22,005 bases of DNA from an uncultured Collinsella sp. (GTDB lineage Bacteria > Actinomycetota > Coriobacteriia > Coriobacteriales > Coriobacteriaceae): positions 1-22,005 of the forward strand of contig CABQLM010000032.1 in NCBI GenBank assembly GCA_902465105.1, given 5' to 3'. The notes under the pieces were generated by a model, which saw only the letters and a program-made list of their open reading frames with translations, ran no database searches and was not told the origin of the DNA. How positions within the stretch are numbered: position 1 is the stretch's first letter; every line of letters starts with the position of its first letter. Below are positions 1 through 7,836 of this stretch, in pieces. A program made the translations under genes and the position numbers.

Positions 1-32
1 CGGCATAGACCTTCTGGTCATGCCGTCCTCTT
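1..32 (+). terminator. Possible terminator hairpin at the left edge
   Basis: Positions 1-11 and 16-25 form a 10-bp stem with one bulged A at position 7 and a TTCT loop. A T-rich stretch (TCCTCTTT) follows on the plus strand. It could end a plus-strand gene lying left of the window, but that gene cannot be seen. Confidence 0.3.
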
Positions 33-75
33 TGAATGACAAGTTGTCGCTCTGGCGCCCGCGCAGCGTCGACTA

Positions 76-101
76 GTCCGCCGTTCGTTAGAACGGCGGA
101 C
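76..101. terminator. Perfect 11-bp hairpin downstream of htpG
   Basis: Positions 76-86 pair perfectly with 91-101 around a GTTA loop, 5 bp beyond the htpG stop codon. Neither strand has a clear T tract after the stem. It may be a weak terminator or a 3' stabilising hairpin for the htpG transcript. Confidence 0.45.
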
Positions 102-106
102 CTAAG

Positions 107-2131
107 TTACATCAGCTCGCAGACAGCTGCCGCGAAGGCTACGGGATCCTCGGGGAGGATGCCCTCTACGAGCAGGGCCTGATCGTAGAGCAGGCCGGAG
201 TACTGCTTGATCTTATCGTCGTCGCCGGCTTTCTGGGCAGCGACAAGCTTGGCGAAGACCGGGTGCTTGGCGTTGAGCTCGAGCACGCGCTGGCTCTTGG
301 GCATGCCGTCGGGCGCACCCTCGGGACCCTTCTGGAGCACCTTCTCCATCTCGAGCGAAAGCGGGCCTTCGGTGGTGATGCAGGCGGGGGCATCGGTCAG
401 GCGCGCGGAGACGGCAACCTTTTCGACCTTGTCGCCAAGCGCTTCCTTCATAGCGCTAAAGAGGTCCTCGTTCTCCTTGGTGGCGTCCTCGGCCTCTTTC
501 TTCTCATCCTCAGTCGCCAGGTCAAGATCGCCGGTCGCGACGTTCTTGAGCTCCAGATGACGATCCTCGACCTCGGGCTCGGCACCGTCGGCAACGGCCT
601 TCTCGGCAGCCTCGCGGGCAGCATCGTCCTCATAGATCTTGGGCATATCGGCGGCAACGTACTCACGCATGGCCTGGAACGTGAACTCATCCACGTCCTG
701 CGTCAGCAACAGCACGTCATAGCCGCGGTCGAGCACACCCTTCACCACGGGCATCTTGGCCAGGCGCTCACGCGAGTCGCCGGCAGCGTAGTAGATGGCC
801 TTCTGGTCCTCGGGCATGCCCTTGGCATACTCGGCCAAGGTAATCATCTTCTGTTCCTTGGCAGACCAGAACAGCAGCAGGTCGGCGAGTTCATCGGCCT
901 TCATGCCATAGCTCGAGTAGATGCCGTACTTAAGGCCGCGGCCAAAGTTCTCAAAGAACTTCTCGTAGGCCTCGCGGTCGTTGTCACGCATATCCTCAAG
1001 GTCAGCGGTGATCTTCTTCTCGACACGCTTGGCAATGGCCTTGAGCTGACGGTTCTGCTGCAGCGTCTCACGCGAAATATTGAGCGTCACGTCGGCAGAG
1101 TCCACGACACCGCGCACAAAGTTGTAGTAGTCGGGCAGCAGGTCGTCGCACTTCTCCATAATCAACACGTTGGAGCTGTAGAGCGCCAGACCCTTCTCGT
1201 AGTCCTTGCTGTACAGATCGAACGGCGCGCGGCCCGGTACAAACAGTAGGGCGTCGTACTCGAGCGTGCCCTCGGCGTGGAAGCTGATGGTGCGCGCCGG
1301 ATCGTCAAAATCGTGGAACGTGGACTTGTAGAACTCGTTGTAATCCTTCTGCTCAACGTCGGAGCTGCGCTTTTTCCAGATCGGCGTCATGGAGTTGATG
1401 GTCTCGAGCTCCTGGTAGTCCTCGTACTCGGGCTTGTAGTCGTCCGGCGCGTCCTCGGGCTTGGGCTTTTGACGGCTCTTGGACACCATCATCTGGATCG
1501 GGTAGCGCACATAGTTGCTGTACTGCTGAATCAGGCTCTTGAGGCCCCACTCGGTCAGGAAGCGATCATAGGTCTCGGCCTCGCCGTCGGCGTCGAGCTT
1601 CTCGTTCTCACGCAGTGTCAGGATGACATCGGTACCGTGCTCGGCGCGCTCGCCGTCCTCGATGGTGTAGCCCTCAAGACCGTCAGATTCCCACACATGG
1701 GCGACGTCCTCGCCATAAGCGCGGCTCACGACCTTTACATGGCTAGCGACCATAAAGGCCGAGTAGAAGCCCACGCCAAACTGGCCGATGATATCGACAT
1801 CCGAACCCTGCTGCTCGGCGTTCTCGGTTTTAAACTCCTCGGAGCCGGAATGGGCGATGGTGCCCAGGTTGCGCTCGAGCTCCTCGGCGGTCATGCCAAT
1901 GCCGTTATCCGAGATGGTAATGGTGCGGGCGTCTTTATCAAAGGAGACGCGAATAGCCAGGTCGCCCTGGTCGAGCTTGACGCTCGGGTCCTGCAGGCTC
2001 TTAAAGTTGAGCTTGTCGACGGCGTCGCTCGCGTTAGAGATAAGCTCGCGCAGGAAGATTTCCTTATTGGTGTAGATGGAGTTGATCATGAGGTCGAGCA
2101 GTTTTTTGCTCTCGGTCTTAAATTGACGCAT
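107..2131 (-). CDS. htpG: Chaperone protein HtpG (Hsp90 family)
   Basis: HtpG is the bacterial Hsp90, a cytoplasmic ATP-dependent homodimeric chaperone that remodels unfolded clients. The 674-residue product has the GHKL ATPase features in order: the ELISNASDA helix (about residues 29-36) with the catalytic Glu and Mg-binding Asn, DNGIGM (75-80), GTIAHSG (90-96) and the glycine-rich lid GQFGVGFYSAF (116-126). The middle domain and C-terminal dimerisation domain follow. It is somewhat longer than the roughly 620-residue E. coli protein; part of the excess is a charged Glu/Lys-rich stretch before the C-terminal domain. The ATG start has an AAAGGA Shine-Dalgarno (2138-2143) six bases upstream. 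No CIRCE (HrcA) or HAIR (HspR) operator was recognised upstream, but the leader contains a terminator-like hairpin, listed separately. Confidence 0.97.
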   Translation of the reverse strand: MRQFKTESKKLLDLMINSIYTNKEIFLRELISNASDAVDKLNFKSLQDPSVKLDQGDLAIRVSFDKDARTITISDNGIGMTAEELERNLGTIAHSGSEEFKTENAEQQGSDVDIIGQFGVGFYSAFMVASHVKVVSRAYGEDVAHVWESDGLEGYTIEDGERAEHGTDVILTLRENEKLDADGEAETYDRFLTEWGLKSLIQQYSNYVRYPIQMMVSKSRQKPKPEDAPDDYKPEYEDYQELETINSMTPIWKKRSSDVEQKDYNEFYKSTFHDFDDPARTISFHAEGTLEYDALLFVPGRAPFDLYSKDYEKGLALYSSNVLIMEKCDDLLPDYYNFVRGVVDSADVTLNISRETLQQNRQLKAIAKRVEKKITADLEDMRDNDREAYEKFFENFGRGLKYGIYSSYGMKADELADLLLFWSAKEQKMITLAEYAKGMPEDQKAIYYAAGDSRERLAKMPVVKGVLDRGYDVLLLTQDVDEFTFQAMREYVAADMPKIYEDDAAREAAEKAVADGAEPEVEDRHLELKNVATGDLDLATEDEKKEAEDATKENEDLFSAMKEALGDKVEKVAVSARLTDAPACITTEGPLSLEMEKVLQKGPEGAPDGMPKSQRVLELNAKHPVFAKLVAAQKAGDDDKIKQYSGLLYDQALLVEGILPEDPVAFAAAVCELM

Positions 2132-2160
2132 ATGCAGTCCTTTCGCGCTACCCCCGTCCG

Positions 2161-2187
2161 CAAAAACGGCCCGGTCGCCCGAGCCGT
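2161..2187 (-). terminator. Terminator-like hairpin in the htpG leader
   Basis: Read on the minus strand, nine bases (2187-2179) pair with 2174-2166 around a four-base GCGA loop, and a TTTTT run follows. One pair is U-G on this strand only, which favours minus-strand RNA. It ends about 18 bases before the htpG ribosome binding site, leaving no visible room for a separate promoter downstream. It could be the late terminator of the GNAT gene or an attenuator within the htpG 5' leader. An AT-rich stretch at 2213-2250 is the likeliest promoter zone, but no consensus promoter is convincing there. Confidence 0.55.
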
Positions 2188-2295
2188 ATCGCAGACCTGT
2201 TATGTTCAGACTTAGATTTTATAACCCATTAGCGCGCATATATACATGCGGAATCGAAAAACTGTATGTCCGTGCGCTCCGATGCGCCAATTGCC

Positions 2296-2335
2296 AAGGA
2301 GTGTCCCCGGCTGCCGACAGAAAAGGAACGTCCCT
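2296..2335. repeat. Two degenerate 13-bp direct repeats
   Basis: AAGGAGTGTCCCC (2296-2308) and AAGGAACGTCCCT (2323-2335) match at 10 of 13 positions and start 27 bp apart. The second overlaps the stop codon of the GNAT gene. Function unknown; possibly a decayed intergenic repeat. Confidence 0.35.
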
Positions 2336-2834
2336 ATCTGCCATCTACGCGCTTGGCCATCCAGGCATGGGGCTGGCCCTCGTCTTCGTAGTCTACCGGG
2401 GCAATTTGCGTGTAGCCCGCCTTTACATAGAGCGGCAGCACGTATTCCTGCGCATGCAGCTTAATAAGCTTAGCGCCGGCATCTCGTGCACACGCTTCAC
2501 TGGCCACGACGATCGCGCTCGCCAGTCCGCGACGACGCAGAGCCGGCAGCACGGCGACGCGCCCCATAATGTAGGTCTCCCCCGCCGTAACGCCTTCATC
2601 CATGTCGCATGCCGGCGAAACCGGAGCCTCTGCATCTACCGCGCGCTCCAGTTCCTCGGGAAACACGCGCGAGCAGCCGGTGAGCTCGCCGTCCACGTAC
2701 AGCGTCACATGGATGCAGTCCGGGGCCTCGTCAATCTGGTCGAACTCGTTTTCATAGCCCTGTTCGTCCATAAAAACGGCGCGGCGCACCAGCGCCGCGT
2801 CCCTAAAACATCCCGTCTTGAATTGGATATCCAT
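2334..2834 (-). CDS. GNAT family N-acetyltransferase
   Basis: A single-domain Gcn5-related acetyltransferase of 166 residues, which would transfer an acetyl group from acetyl-CoA to an amine. The acetyl-CoA pyrophosphate loop (motif A) is visible at about residues 91-110, with the R-x-x-G-x-A signature at 100-105 after a beta strand (GRVAVLP). The N-terminal part (RRAVFMDEQGYENEFDQ, then an aspartate-rich segment and a VDGE hairpin) resembles the YjcF/ElaA-like subgroup, whose substrates are mostly unknown. The ATG start has an AAGGGG Shine-Dalgarno at 2840-2845. It lies 171 bp after phoR and 202 bp before htpG on the same strand, so it is probably its own unit. The substrate cannot be inferred. 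Confidence 0.85.
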   Translation of the reverse strand: MDIQFKTGCFRDAALVRRAVFMDEQGYENEFDQIDEAPDCIHVTLYVDGELTGCSRVFPEELERAVDAEAPVSPACDMDEGVTAGETYIMGRVAVLPALRRRGLASAIVVASEACARDAGAKLIKLHAQEYVLPLYVKAGYTQIAPVDYEDEGQPHAWMAKRVDGR

Positions 2835-2869
2835 GGCAGCCCCTTGCTCAAGCTAAACGATTGGCACTG

Positions 2870-2875
2870 ATTGTA
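2870..2875 (-). promoter_or_regulatory. Possible -10 box for the GNAT gene
   Basis: TACAAT on the minus strand matches the TATAAT consensus at 5 of 6 positions, about 36 bases before the GNAT start codon. No good -35 box is visible at 16-18 bases, so support is limited. Confidence 0.25.
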
Positions 2876-3005
2876 GCGAAAGGAAATCCACTCACGCTCG
2901 GCCACGCATACTACAGTCACCGGACAACCGCCGCGCATTTGCCGCACCCCAACGAAACACCAAGCCAGAACCCCGGCGCGTTACCGGGCTTTCGCGTAAC
3001 GGCAA

Positions 3006-4430
3006 CTACTCAAACGACTTATCCTGCTGCGTAGGGAACGTTACCGTGACGGTGGTCCCCACGCCCGGCTCACTCGAAAGCTCGATATCAGCGTGATGGT
3101 ACAGAGCGGCGTGCTTGACGATGGCCAAGCCCAACCCGGTCCCGCCACGCGCCTTGGACCTGCTCTTGTCCACACGATAGAAGCGCTCGAATACCTTGCC
3201 CTGCTCTTCGGGCGCAATACCGATGCCCGTATCGGCAACTGACAAAAACGGACGACCGGCATCGTTGGTTCCACAGCCGAGCGTTACTGAACCTCCGGGG
3301 CGGTTGTATCGAATCGCATTACTTGCCAGGTTGTAGATCAGCTCATCGATCAAGCGCGACACACCCTCGATTACCACGGGCTTCGCCTCGCGCCCAATCG
3401 TCACATTCGTCTGCTGCGCGACCTGCTCAAGGCGCTGCTCAACCGTCATTATTGCACGCGAAAGCTCGATGGGCTCAGTCGAGCCGATAGGCACTGCCTC
3501 GCCATCGGAGGCCCGTTCCGCCTCATCCAAATTGGAAAGCGTCAAAATGTCGTTGACAAGCGCCGCCAAACGCCCCGACTCGCGATAGATACGTCCGCCA
3601 AAAGTGCGCAGATCGTCCTCGCCCTCGACCATGCCATTTGCAATAAGCTCGGCATAGCCCGAGATCGCAGTAAGTGGGGTCTTGAGCTCGTGGGTGATAT
3701 TGGCCGTAAACTCACGACGCATGCGATCGTTGTCTGCCAGCACCGCCATCTGGCGCTTGAGCTCCTGGCGCTGAGACTCAATGCGCTCGAGCATAGGAAC
3801 CATCTCGGCGTAGGCATGCTCATAGCTACGACGCGGATGGTCGAGATCGACCTCTTGCAGCGGTGCAATGATGGCACGGGACTCGCGACGCGCTAGGAAA
3901 AACGAGAGCGCCGCACCTGCCGCCGCGATAAGCAGCATTGGTGCAACAAGCGACAACAGAATTGCCGCAACACCAGGCTGAGCTTTCGCCAAACGAACAA
4001 CTTGCCCATTATCAAGAGCCACGGCACGATACAGCATAATCTCGTCGAGCGTGGAACTCGAGCGTTCCGCGGCTCCCGAGCCGTTTTCAAGTGCCTCGAC
4101 AACCTCAGGTCGATCACCGTGGTTGGGCAGCATGGAAGGTGACGCTTCGTTGTCATAGGCAACTGACCCGTCCTTGTTGATCAACGTGATGCGCAAATCC
4201 TCACGGTCGAGACTGCGCAGGAATGCGATGGGCTCCTGTTGCTCGTTTAAGGCGGCGGCAATGAGCTCGGTTTCCTGCGAAAGATTGGCGCTCGTGGCAT
4301 CTGCCAAGGTGTTTTGCACAAAGAACGCGCCCAGCACCGTAAACGCCAATATGACCGCCATAGCGCAGAAAAATATCGTCGCAAACACGCGATGCGACAG
4401 AGTGCGTTTTCCCTGGGGAGCGACGACCAC
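3006..4430 (-). CDS. phoR: Sensor histidine kinase, PhoR-like
   Basis: Membrane sensor kinase partnered with the response regulator gene just upstream; by context it senses phosphate status. In the 474 residues: transmembrane helix 1 at about 14-38, an extracellular sensor region at 39-153, transmembrane helix 2 at about 154-180, then a dimerisation helix with the H-box FTANITHELKTPL (phospho-acceptor His247), N-box Asn371, DTGIG (400-404), the F-box and GGTGLGL (429-435). No cytoplasmic PAS domain is apparent, unlike many PhoR proteins. The start is GTG. Its ribosome binding site GGAGGAG (4437-4443) runs into the end of phoP, and only 3 bases separate the phoP stop from this start, so the two are translationally coupled. 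The PhoR name rests on the pstB-phoP context; the histidine kinase assignment itself is secure. Confidence 0.9.
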   Translation of the reverse strand: MVVAPQGKRTLSHRVFATIFFCAMAVILAFTVLGAFFVQNTLADATSANLSQETELIAAALNEQQEPIAFLRSLDREDLRITLINKDGSVAYDNEASPSMLPNHGDRPEVVEALENGSGAAERSSSTLDEIMLYRAVALDNGQVVRLAKAQPGVAAILLSLVAPMLLIAAAGAALSFFLARRESRAIIAPLQEVDLDHPRRSYEHAYAEMVPMLERIESQRQELKRQMAVLADNDRMRREFTANITHELKTPLTAISGYAELIANGMVEGEDDLRTFGGRIYRESGRLAALVNDILTLSNLDEAERASDGEAVPIGSTEPIELSRAIMTVEQRLEQVAQQTNVTIGREAKPVVIEGVSRLIDELIYNLASNAIRYNRPGGSVTLGCGTNDAGRPFLSVADTGIGIAPEEQGKVFERFYRVDKSRSKARGGTGLGLAIVKHAALYHHADIELSSEPGVGTTVTVTFPTQQDKSFE

Positions 4431-4433
4431 GGG

Positions 4434-5171
4434 CTACTCCTCCAATTTGCCCGCAGTGGAGACTTCGGCATCGGCGCCTTCGGGACCGTCATCGGCAGAA
4501 GGCTCGGCAAGGCGATAGCCCACGCCGCGGACGGTCTCTATAGCGCCGGCATGCTCGCCCAGCTTTTGGCGAAGCGTCTGCACGTGCACGTCGACGGTAC
4601 GCGAACCGCCGTCAAAGTCCCAACCCCACACGCTCTGCAGCAGTGACTCGCGGGTAAAGACCACGCCGGGCTTGCGCATAAGGTACTCGAGCAAATCGAA
4701 CTCACGCAGCGTGAGCTTGAGTGGCGCGCCGGCAACAGTTACCTCGCGATGGCTGGGCGATAGCGCGATATCGCCCACGCTGAGCATATCGCTTGCCTGC
4801 TTGACCATGCCGCCGCGACGCAGTAGCGCGCGGCAACGGCTAGCGAGCTCCATAAGCGAGAAAGGCTTGGTCAGATAATCGTCAGCACCGCCATCGAGCG
4901 CCATCACCTTATCGAGCTCGGTATCCTTGGCGGTAAGCATCATAATGGGCACTGTCGCCGTCAGGCGATCGGCGCGCAGGCGACGCATAATCGCCAGGCC
5001 ATCGGTATCGGGCAGCATGATGTCGAGCAGCACGGCATCGGGCACCCGTCGCGCCACGGCGGCCTTAAACTCGCCATCGCACGAAAAGCCCTCGGCCTCG
5101 ATTCCCTGCTTGCGCAGCGCGTAGACCGTCAAATCCCTGATGTTGTCATCGTCCTCGACGTAATAGATCAT
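4434..5171 (-). CDS. phoP: OmpR/PhoB-family response regulator, PhoP-like
   Basis: Two-domain transcription factor of 245 residues. The receiver domain (about 1-117) has the acidic pocket Glu6-Asp7-Asp8, phospho-acceptor Asp50 in LLDIMLPD, Thr80 and Lys102 in YLTKPF. The C-terminal OmpR-type winged helix (about 130-225) carries the typical segments LTLREFDLLEYL, RESLLQSVWGWD, RTVDVHVQTLRQKL and VRGVGYRL. I chose the ATG at 5169-5171 because GAGGGG (5178-5183) sits six bases upstream and the protein then begins directly with the first receiver strand. An in-frame GTG eight codons upstream is less likely. It lies 64 bp after pstB and is immediately followed by the kinase gene. Phosphate control is inferred from pstB; the fold and phosphorelay residues are seen directly. 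Confidence 0.92.
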   Translation of the reverse strand: MIYYVEDDDNIRDLTVYALRKQGIEAEGFSCDGEFKAAVARRVPDAVLLDIMLPDTDGLAIMRRLRADRLTATVPIMMLTAKDTELDKVMALDGGADDYLTKPFSLMELASRCRALLRRGGMVKQASDMLSVGDIALSPSHREVTVAGAPLKLTLREFDLLEYLMRKPGVVFTRESLLQSVWGWDFDGGSRTVDVHVQTLRQKLGEHAGAIETVRGVGYRLAEPSADDGPEGADAEVSTAGKLEE

Positions 5172-5235
5172 GTTGAACCCCTCTGCGGCCGGCACGACCG
5201 CATCTTAACCCCAAAGGCGCCTGTACTAGATGGTA

Positions 5236-6111
5236 TCAGCCAAAACGGCCCGTCAAATAATCCGCCGTGCGCGGATCGGTCGGGTTTTTGAAGAGCTGAG
5301 CAGTGGGCGCATGCTCCACCAGCTCGCCCAGCAAAAAGAACGCGACCGAATCGGAGATACGCGCGGCCTGCTGCATGTTGTGCGTAACAACTACCAGCGT
5401 ACAGGTCTCTTTGAGCTCGCAGGCCAGCTGCTCAACTACCAGCGTCGACACGGGATCGAGGGCGCTCGTTGGTTCGTCCATCAGCAGAATATCGGGTTGT
5501 ACGGCAAGCGCGCGAGCGATGCACAAACGCTGCTGCTGTCCGCCCGAAAGACCCAACCCCGACTCTTTGAGTTTATCCTTGACCTCGCCCCACAGGGCAG
5601 CGCGGCGAAGGGAGTCCTCGACCAACCCATCGAGCACGGCGCGGTCGCGCACACCCATGCCGCGAGGTCCATAGGCAACGTTGTCGTAGATGCTCATGGG
5701 AAACGGGTTAGGGCGCTGGAATACCATGCCCACGCGCTGGCGCAGGCGGCAGATGTCGTAATCGCCCAGGATATCCTGGCCGTCGAGCGCAATCTTACCC
5801 TCGATGCGACAATCCTTGATGCCGTCATTCATGCGGTTAAAGCAGCGTAGCAGTGTGGACTTGCCGCAGCCCGAGGGACCAATAAACGAGGTGATCTGCT
5901 TGTCGCAGATCTTGATGGACACATCCTTGAGCGCATGGTGATCGCCATAGAACAGGTCAAGGCCCTCAACGTCGATGCGCGTCGGCGAGGCCGCCAGGTC
6001 CTCCGCCGTGGGACGAGTCGCATCCCCAACTTCGCGCTCGTGCGCGGCCTCGGTCTGCGCTTCCATTAGCTCTTCAAGCTCCGTGGACTCCACAGCCGCA
6101 GCTGCCGTCAT
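5236..6111 (-). CDS. pstB: Phosphate ABC transporter ATP-binding protein PstB
   Basis: ATPase subunit of the high-affinity phosphate importer PstSCAB, working at the inner face of the membrane. The 291-residue protein has Walker [10 protein letters not shown] (78-86), Q-loop Gln132, the PstB-typical [15 protein letters not shown] segment, the signature LSGGQ (188-192), Walker B ILLMDEP (208-214) and H-loop His244; it ends in the usual ADYLTGRFG. An acidic, alanine-rich N-terminal extension of about 40 residues precedes the ABC domain and accounts for the excess over the roughly 255-residue family length. I chose the ATG at 6109-6111 because a perfect GGAGGT (6119-6124) lies seven bases upstream; a GTG five codons earlier overlaps this site. 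It is first in a pstB-phoP-phoR order. The permease and binding-protein genes are not in the window, and the gene upstream is divergent. Confidence 0.95.
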   Translation of the reverse strand: MTAAAAVESTELEELMEAQTEAAHEREVGDATRPTAEDLAASPTRIDVEGLDLFYGDHHALKDVSIKICDKQITSFIGPSGCGKSTLLRCFNRMNDGIKDCRIEGKIALDGQDILGDYDICRLRQRVGMVFQRPNPFPMSIYDNVAYGPRGMGVRDRAVLDGLVEDSLRRAALWGEVKDKLKESGLGLSGGQQQRLCIARALAVQPDILLMDEPTSALDPVSTLVVEQLACELKETCTLVVVTHNMQQAARISDSVAFFLLGELVEHAPTAQLFKNPTDPRTADYLTGRFG

Positions 6112-6186
6112 ATCGCATACCTCCACATCAATATCAATTCAGTAGTATCGATAGTAGAAATCGCAGCTCATATGCACGTGAGCGCA

Positions 6187-6203
6187 TTGTCAGGTGTTTG
6201 TAA
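6187..6203. promoter_or_regulatory. Possible Pho-box direct repeat between pstB and the D,D-carboxypeptidase gene
   Basis: TTGTCA and TTGTAA (plus strand) are separated by 5 bases, giving an 11-bp period. That is the geometry of PhoP/PhoB-type direct-repeat operators, and the site lies 76-92 bp upstream of the pstB start. Only two half-sites are present and the region's consensus is unknown. Nearby, GCTCA (6166-6170) and TGAGC (6179-6183) form a short inverted repeat. Confidence 0.25.
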
Positions 6204-6317
6204 GGGCGCCTTCGTTACGCAGTGTGCAACCGTATAGACCTCAATCGCACGAATGCCCGCCCAGACGCGAAGACAAACCGCACACGCTACACCTCAAGCG
6301 ACACGGCCGGCAAACGA

Positions 6318-6323
6318 TATACT
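6318..6323 (+). promoter_or_regulatory. Probable -10 box of the D,D-carboxypeptidase gene
   Basis: TATACT matches the consensus at 5 of 6 positions. Transcription from it would start near 6330, giving a leader of about 33 bases before the GTG at 6363. No clear -35 box is seen. Confidence 0.4.
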
Positions 6324-6362
6324 CTAAGGCCAGAAGAGACCATCCCGTCGAAAGCGAAATCC

Positions 6363-7703
6363 GTGAAATCCCCCATCCCTCTTGTAAAACGCTCCGCACA
6401 GCTTGCCGCCGGAATTGCCTGCGCCATTGCCCTTGTTGCAAGCGCGCCCGCTGTTGCCGACGCCCAAGTACTCACGACCGATAACGTCTGTGGCAAAACC
6501 GCCGATGCGCGTGGCATTGCGGCCGAAGACCTGCCCGATATCGATGCGACAAACGCATGTGTGATGAGCAAAGACGGTACCGTCTACTATGCTCGCAACG
6601 CCGATGAGCAGGTCAAGATCGCATCGATTACCAAGGTTATGACCGCAATCCTCGCGGTCGAGAACTGCAAAATGGACGAGAAGGTCACCGTAAGCAACGC
6701 CGCTGCCACTGTGGGTAACTCGACTGCAGGACTCCTCGAAGGCGATGAGCTCACCGTGGAACAGGCGCTCCGCGGACTTTTGATTCCCTCGGGCAACGAC
6801 GCCGCCGTCGCGCTTGCAGAGCACGTTGGCAAAAAGCTCGATTCCAAAACAAAAGATCCCGTCGCCACGTTTGTGAAAGCTATGAACGAACGCGCAAAAA
6901 AGCTCGGCTGCACCGGCACACTCTTTGAAAACCCGCACGGCCTGGACTTTGATGAGTGGACCGGCGACATGCACTCGACCGCACACGACGTAGCGCTGAT
7001 GATGCAAGAAGCCATGAAAAACGACGCGATTCGCCAAGTGATGGCAAGTAGCGACGCTTGGATTGAGGTCACGGGCGCCGACGGCTCCGACCGCTCACAC
7101 TCCATGGACACGCACAACGTCTTACTGGGGCAAGACGGCAACATCGGCGGCAAAACCGGCACCACCGACGATGCCGGCTATTGCTTCACGGCGGGCTACG
7201 AACGCGACAGTGACGAAATCTACACCGTTGTCCTGCATTCCAGTAGTACCGACCAGCGCTTTGCCGATACCGCCGCACTTGCCAGCTGGTACTACGGACA
7301 CAAGACGACAATCGCAGTTGCCAACACCAAGGAAAAAACTGTCAACGGCAATCCTCTGATGGCACGCATCAGTCAGATCGATTGGACGGATAAGACAATT
7401 GATGTCACGCTCGCCGACCCTAGCGCCCAGGCGACCGTGTTCTCCCTTGCCGGCAAAGTGACCGAGAAGGTTACCTACGACGACCTCAGGGGCACGGTGC
7501 ACGTGGGCGACAAGGTAGGCAGCGTCACGCTTAAGCAGAACGGCGTCAAAATTGTCAGCGTTGATTTAGTTGCCGACGAGGAAGGCTCAGGGCCCAATCC
7601 CATCGAATGGCTGCTCGTCAAGCTAGATCGCCTTGCGCGTCGCATCGACAACCGTCCGCTTGCGGCAGAGAGCGAAACCGTAGCAAAGGCACCGGCTGTG
7701 TAG
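6363..7703 (+). CDS. Secreted D-alanyl-D-alanine carboxypeptidase (PBP5/DacA-like, peptidase S11)
   Basis: Penicillin-binding D,D-carboxypeptidase that trims the terminal D-Ala of peptidoglycan stem peptides outside the membrane. With the GTG start at 6363 (446 residues) it opens with a classic signal peptide: a basic n-region (KSPIPLVKRS), a hydrophobic core to about residue 31, and a cleavage site near ADA/QV (34/35). The three active-site motifs are present in order and correctly spaced: SITK (Ser88), SGN (143-145) and KTG (264-266). A beta-rich C-terminal domain follows, ending in an amphipathic segment (NPIEWLLVKLDRLARRI) that may hold the protein to the membrane; no transmembrane anchor is seen. 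The Shine-Dalgarno is weak. An in-frame GTG at 6222 would put 47 poorly structured residues before the signal peptide and lies upstream of the best -10 box. The gene is divergent from pstB and ends in a strong terminator. Confidence 0.92.
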   Translation: MKSPIPLVKRSAQLAAGIACAIALVASAPAVADAQVLTTDNVCGKTADARGIAAEDLPDIDATNACVMSKDGTVYYARNADEQVKIASITKVMTAILAVENCKMDEKVTVSNAAATVGNSTAGLLEGDELTVEQALRGLLIPSGNDAAVALAEHVGKKLDSKTKDPVATFVKAMNERAKKLGCTGTLFENPHGLDFDEWTGDMHSTAHDVALMMQEAMKNDAIRQVMASSDAWIEVTGADGSDRSHSMDTHNVLLGQDGNIGGKTGTTDDAGYCFTAGYERDSDEIYTVVLHSSSTDQRFADTAALASWYYGHKTTIAVANTKEKTVNGNPLMARISQIDWTDKTIDVTLADPSAQATVFSLAGKVTEKVTYDDLRGTVHVGDKVGSVTLKQNGVKIVSVDLVADEEGSGPNPIEWLLVKLDRLARRIDNRPLAAESETVAKAPAV

Positions 7704-7727
7704 GAATCCGGCACATCGCAAGCATAC

Positions 7728-7762
7728 GAGAGGGGGCATTCGAAAGGATGCCCCCTCTTTTT
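7728..7762 (+). terminator. Intrinsic terminator of the D,D-carboxypeptidase gene
   Basis: AGAGGGGGCAT (7729-7739) pairs with ATGCCCCCTCT (7748-7758) around an eight-base loop, and a run of five T follows. It lies 25 bp after the stop codon. Confidence 0.9.
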
Positions 7763-7764
7763 GA

Positions 7765-7782
7765 GGGTTCGAATCCCCGGCT
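7765..7782 (+). repeat. tRNA-Ser T-arm fragment in inverted orientation
   Basis: GGGTTCGAATCCCCGGCT on the plus strand matches, at 17 of 18 positions, the T-loop and acceptor junction of the tRNA-Ser gene encoded on the minus strand at 7845-7862. No other tRNA arm flanks it. It looks like a remnant of a tRNA gene or of a recombination event next to the terminator. Confidence 0.5.
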
Positions 7783-7797
7783 AACGTTCTTCATAGC

Positions 7798-7823
7798 AAA
7801 AAGGGCCCCAAATGGGACCCTTC
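7798..7823 (-). terminator. Terminator of tRNA-Ser
   Basis: On the minus strand AAGGGTCCC (7823-7815) pairs with GGGGCCCTT (7809-7801) around a short A/T-rich loop, and a T run ends at 7798. It begins 14 bp after the tRNA 3' end. Confidence 0.8.
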
Positions 7824-7836
7824 TTTAAAGTCATAC

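Noticed and set aside
263..1249. Long plus-strand open frame inside htpG (328 codons), and similar long frames opposite metG, rsmI and SPFH
   Set aside because: Long antisense frames are expected in GC-rich coding DNA; the sequences are compositionally biased and lack domains, and the minus-strand genes are certain.
2979..3005. Terminator after phoR
   Set aside because: CGTTAC/GTAACG arms occur just after the gene, but the stem is short, the loop long and no T tract follows.
6222..6362. Upstream GTG start for the D,D-carboxypeptidase
   Set aside because: It would place 47 polar residues before a good signal peptide and lies upstream of the best -10 box.
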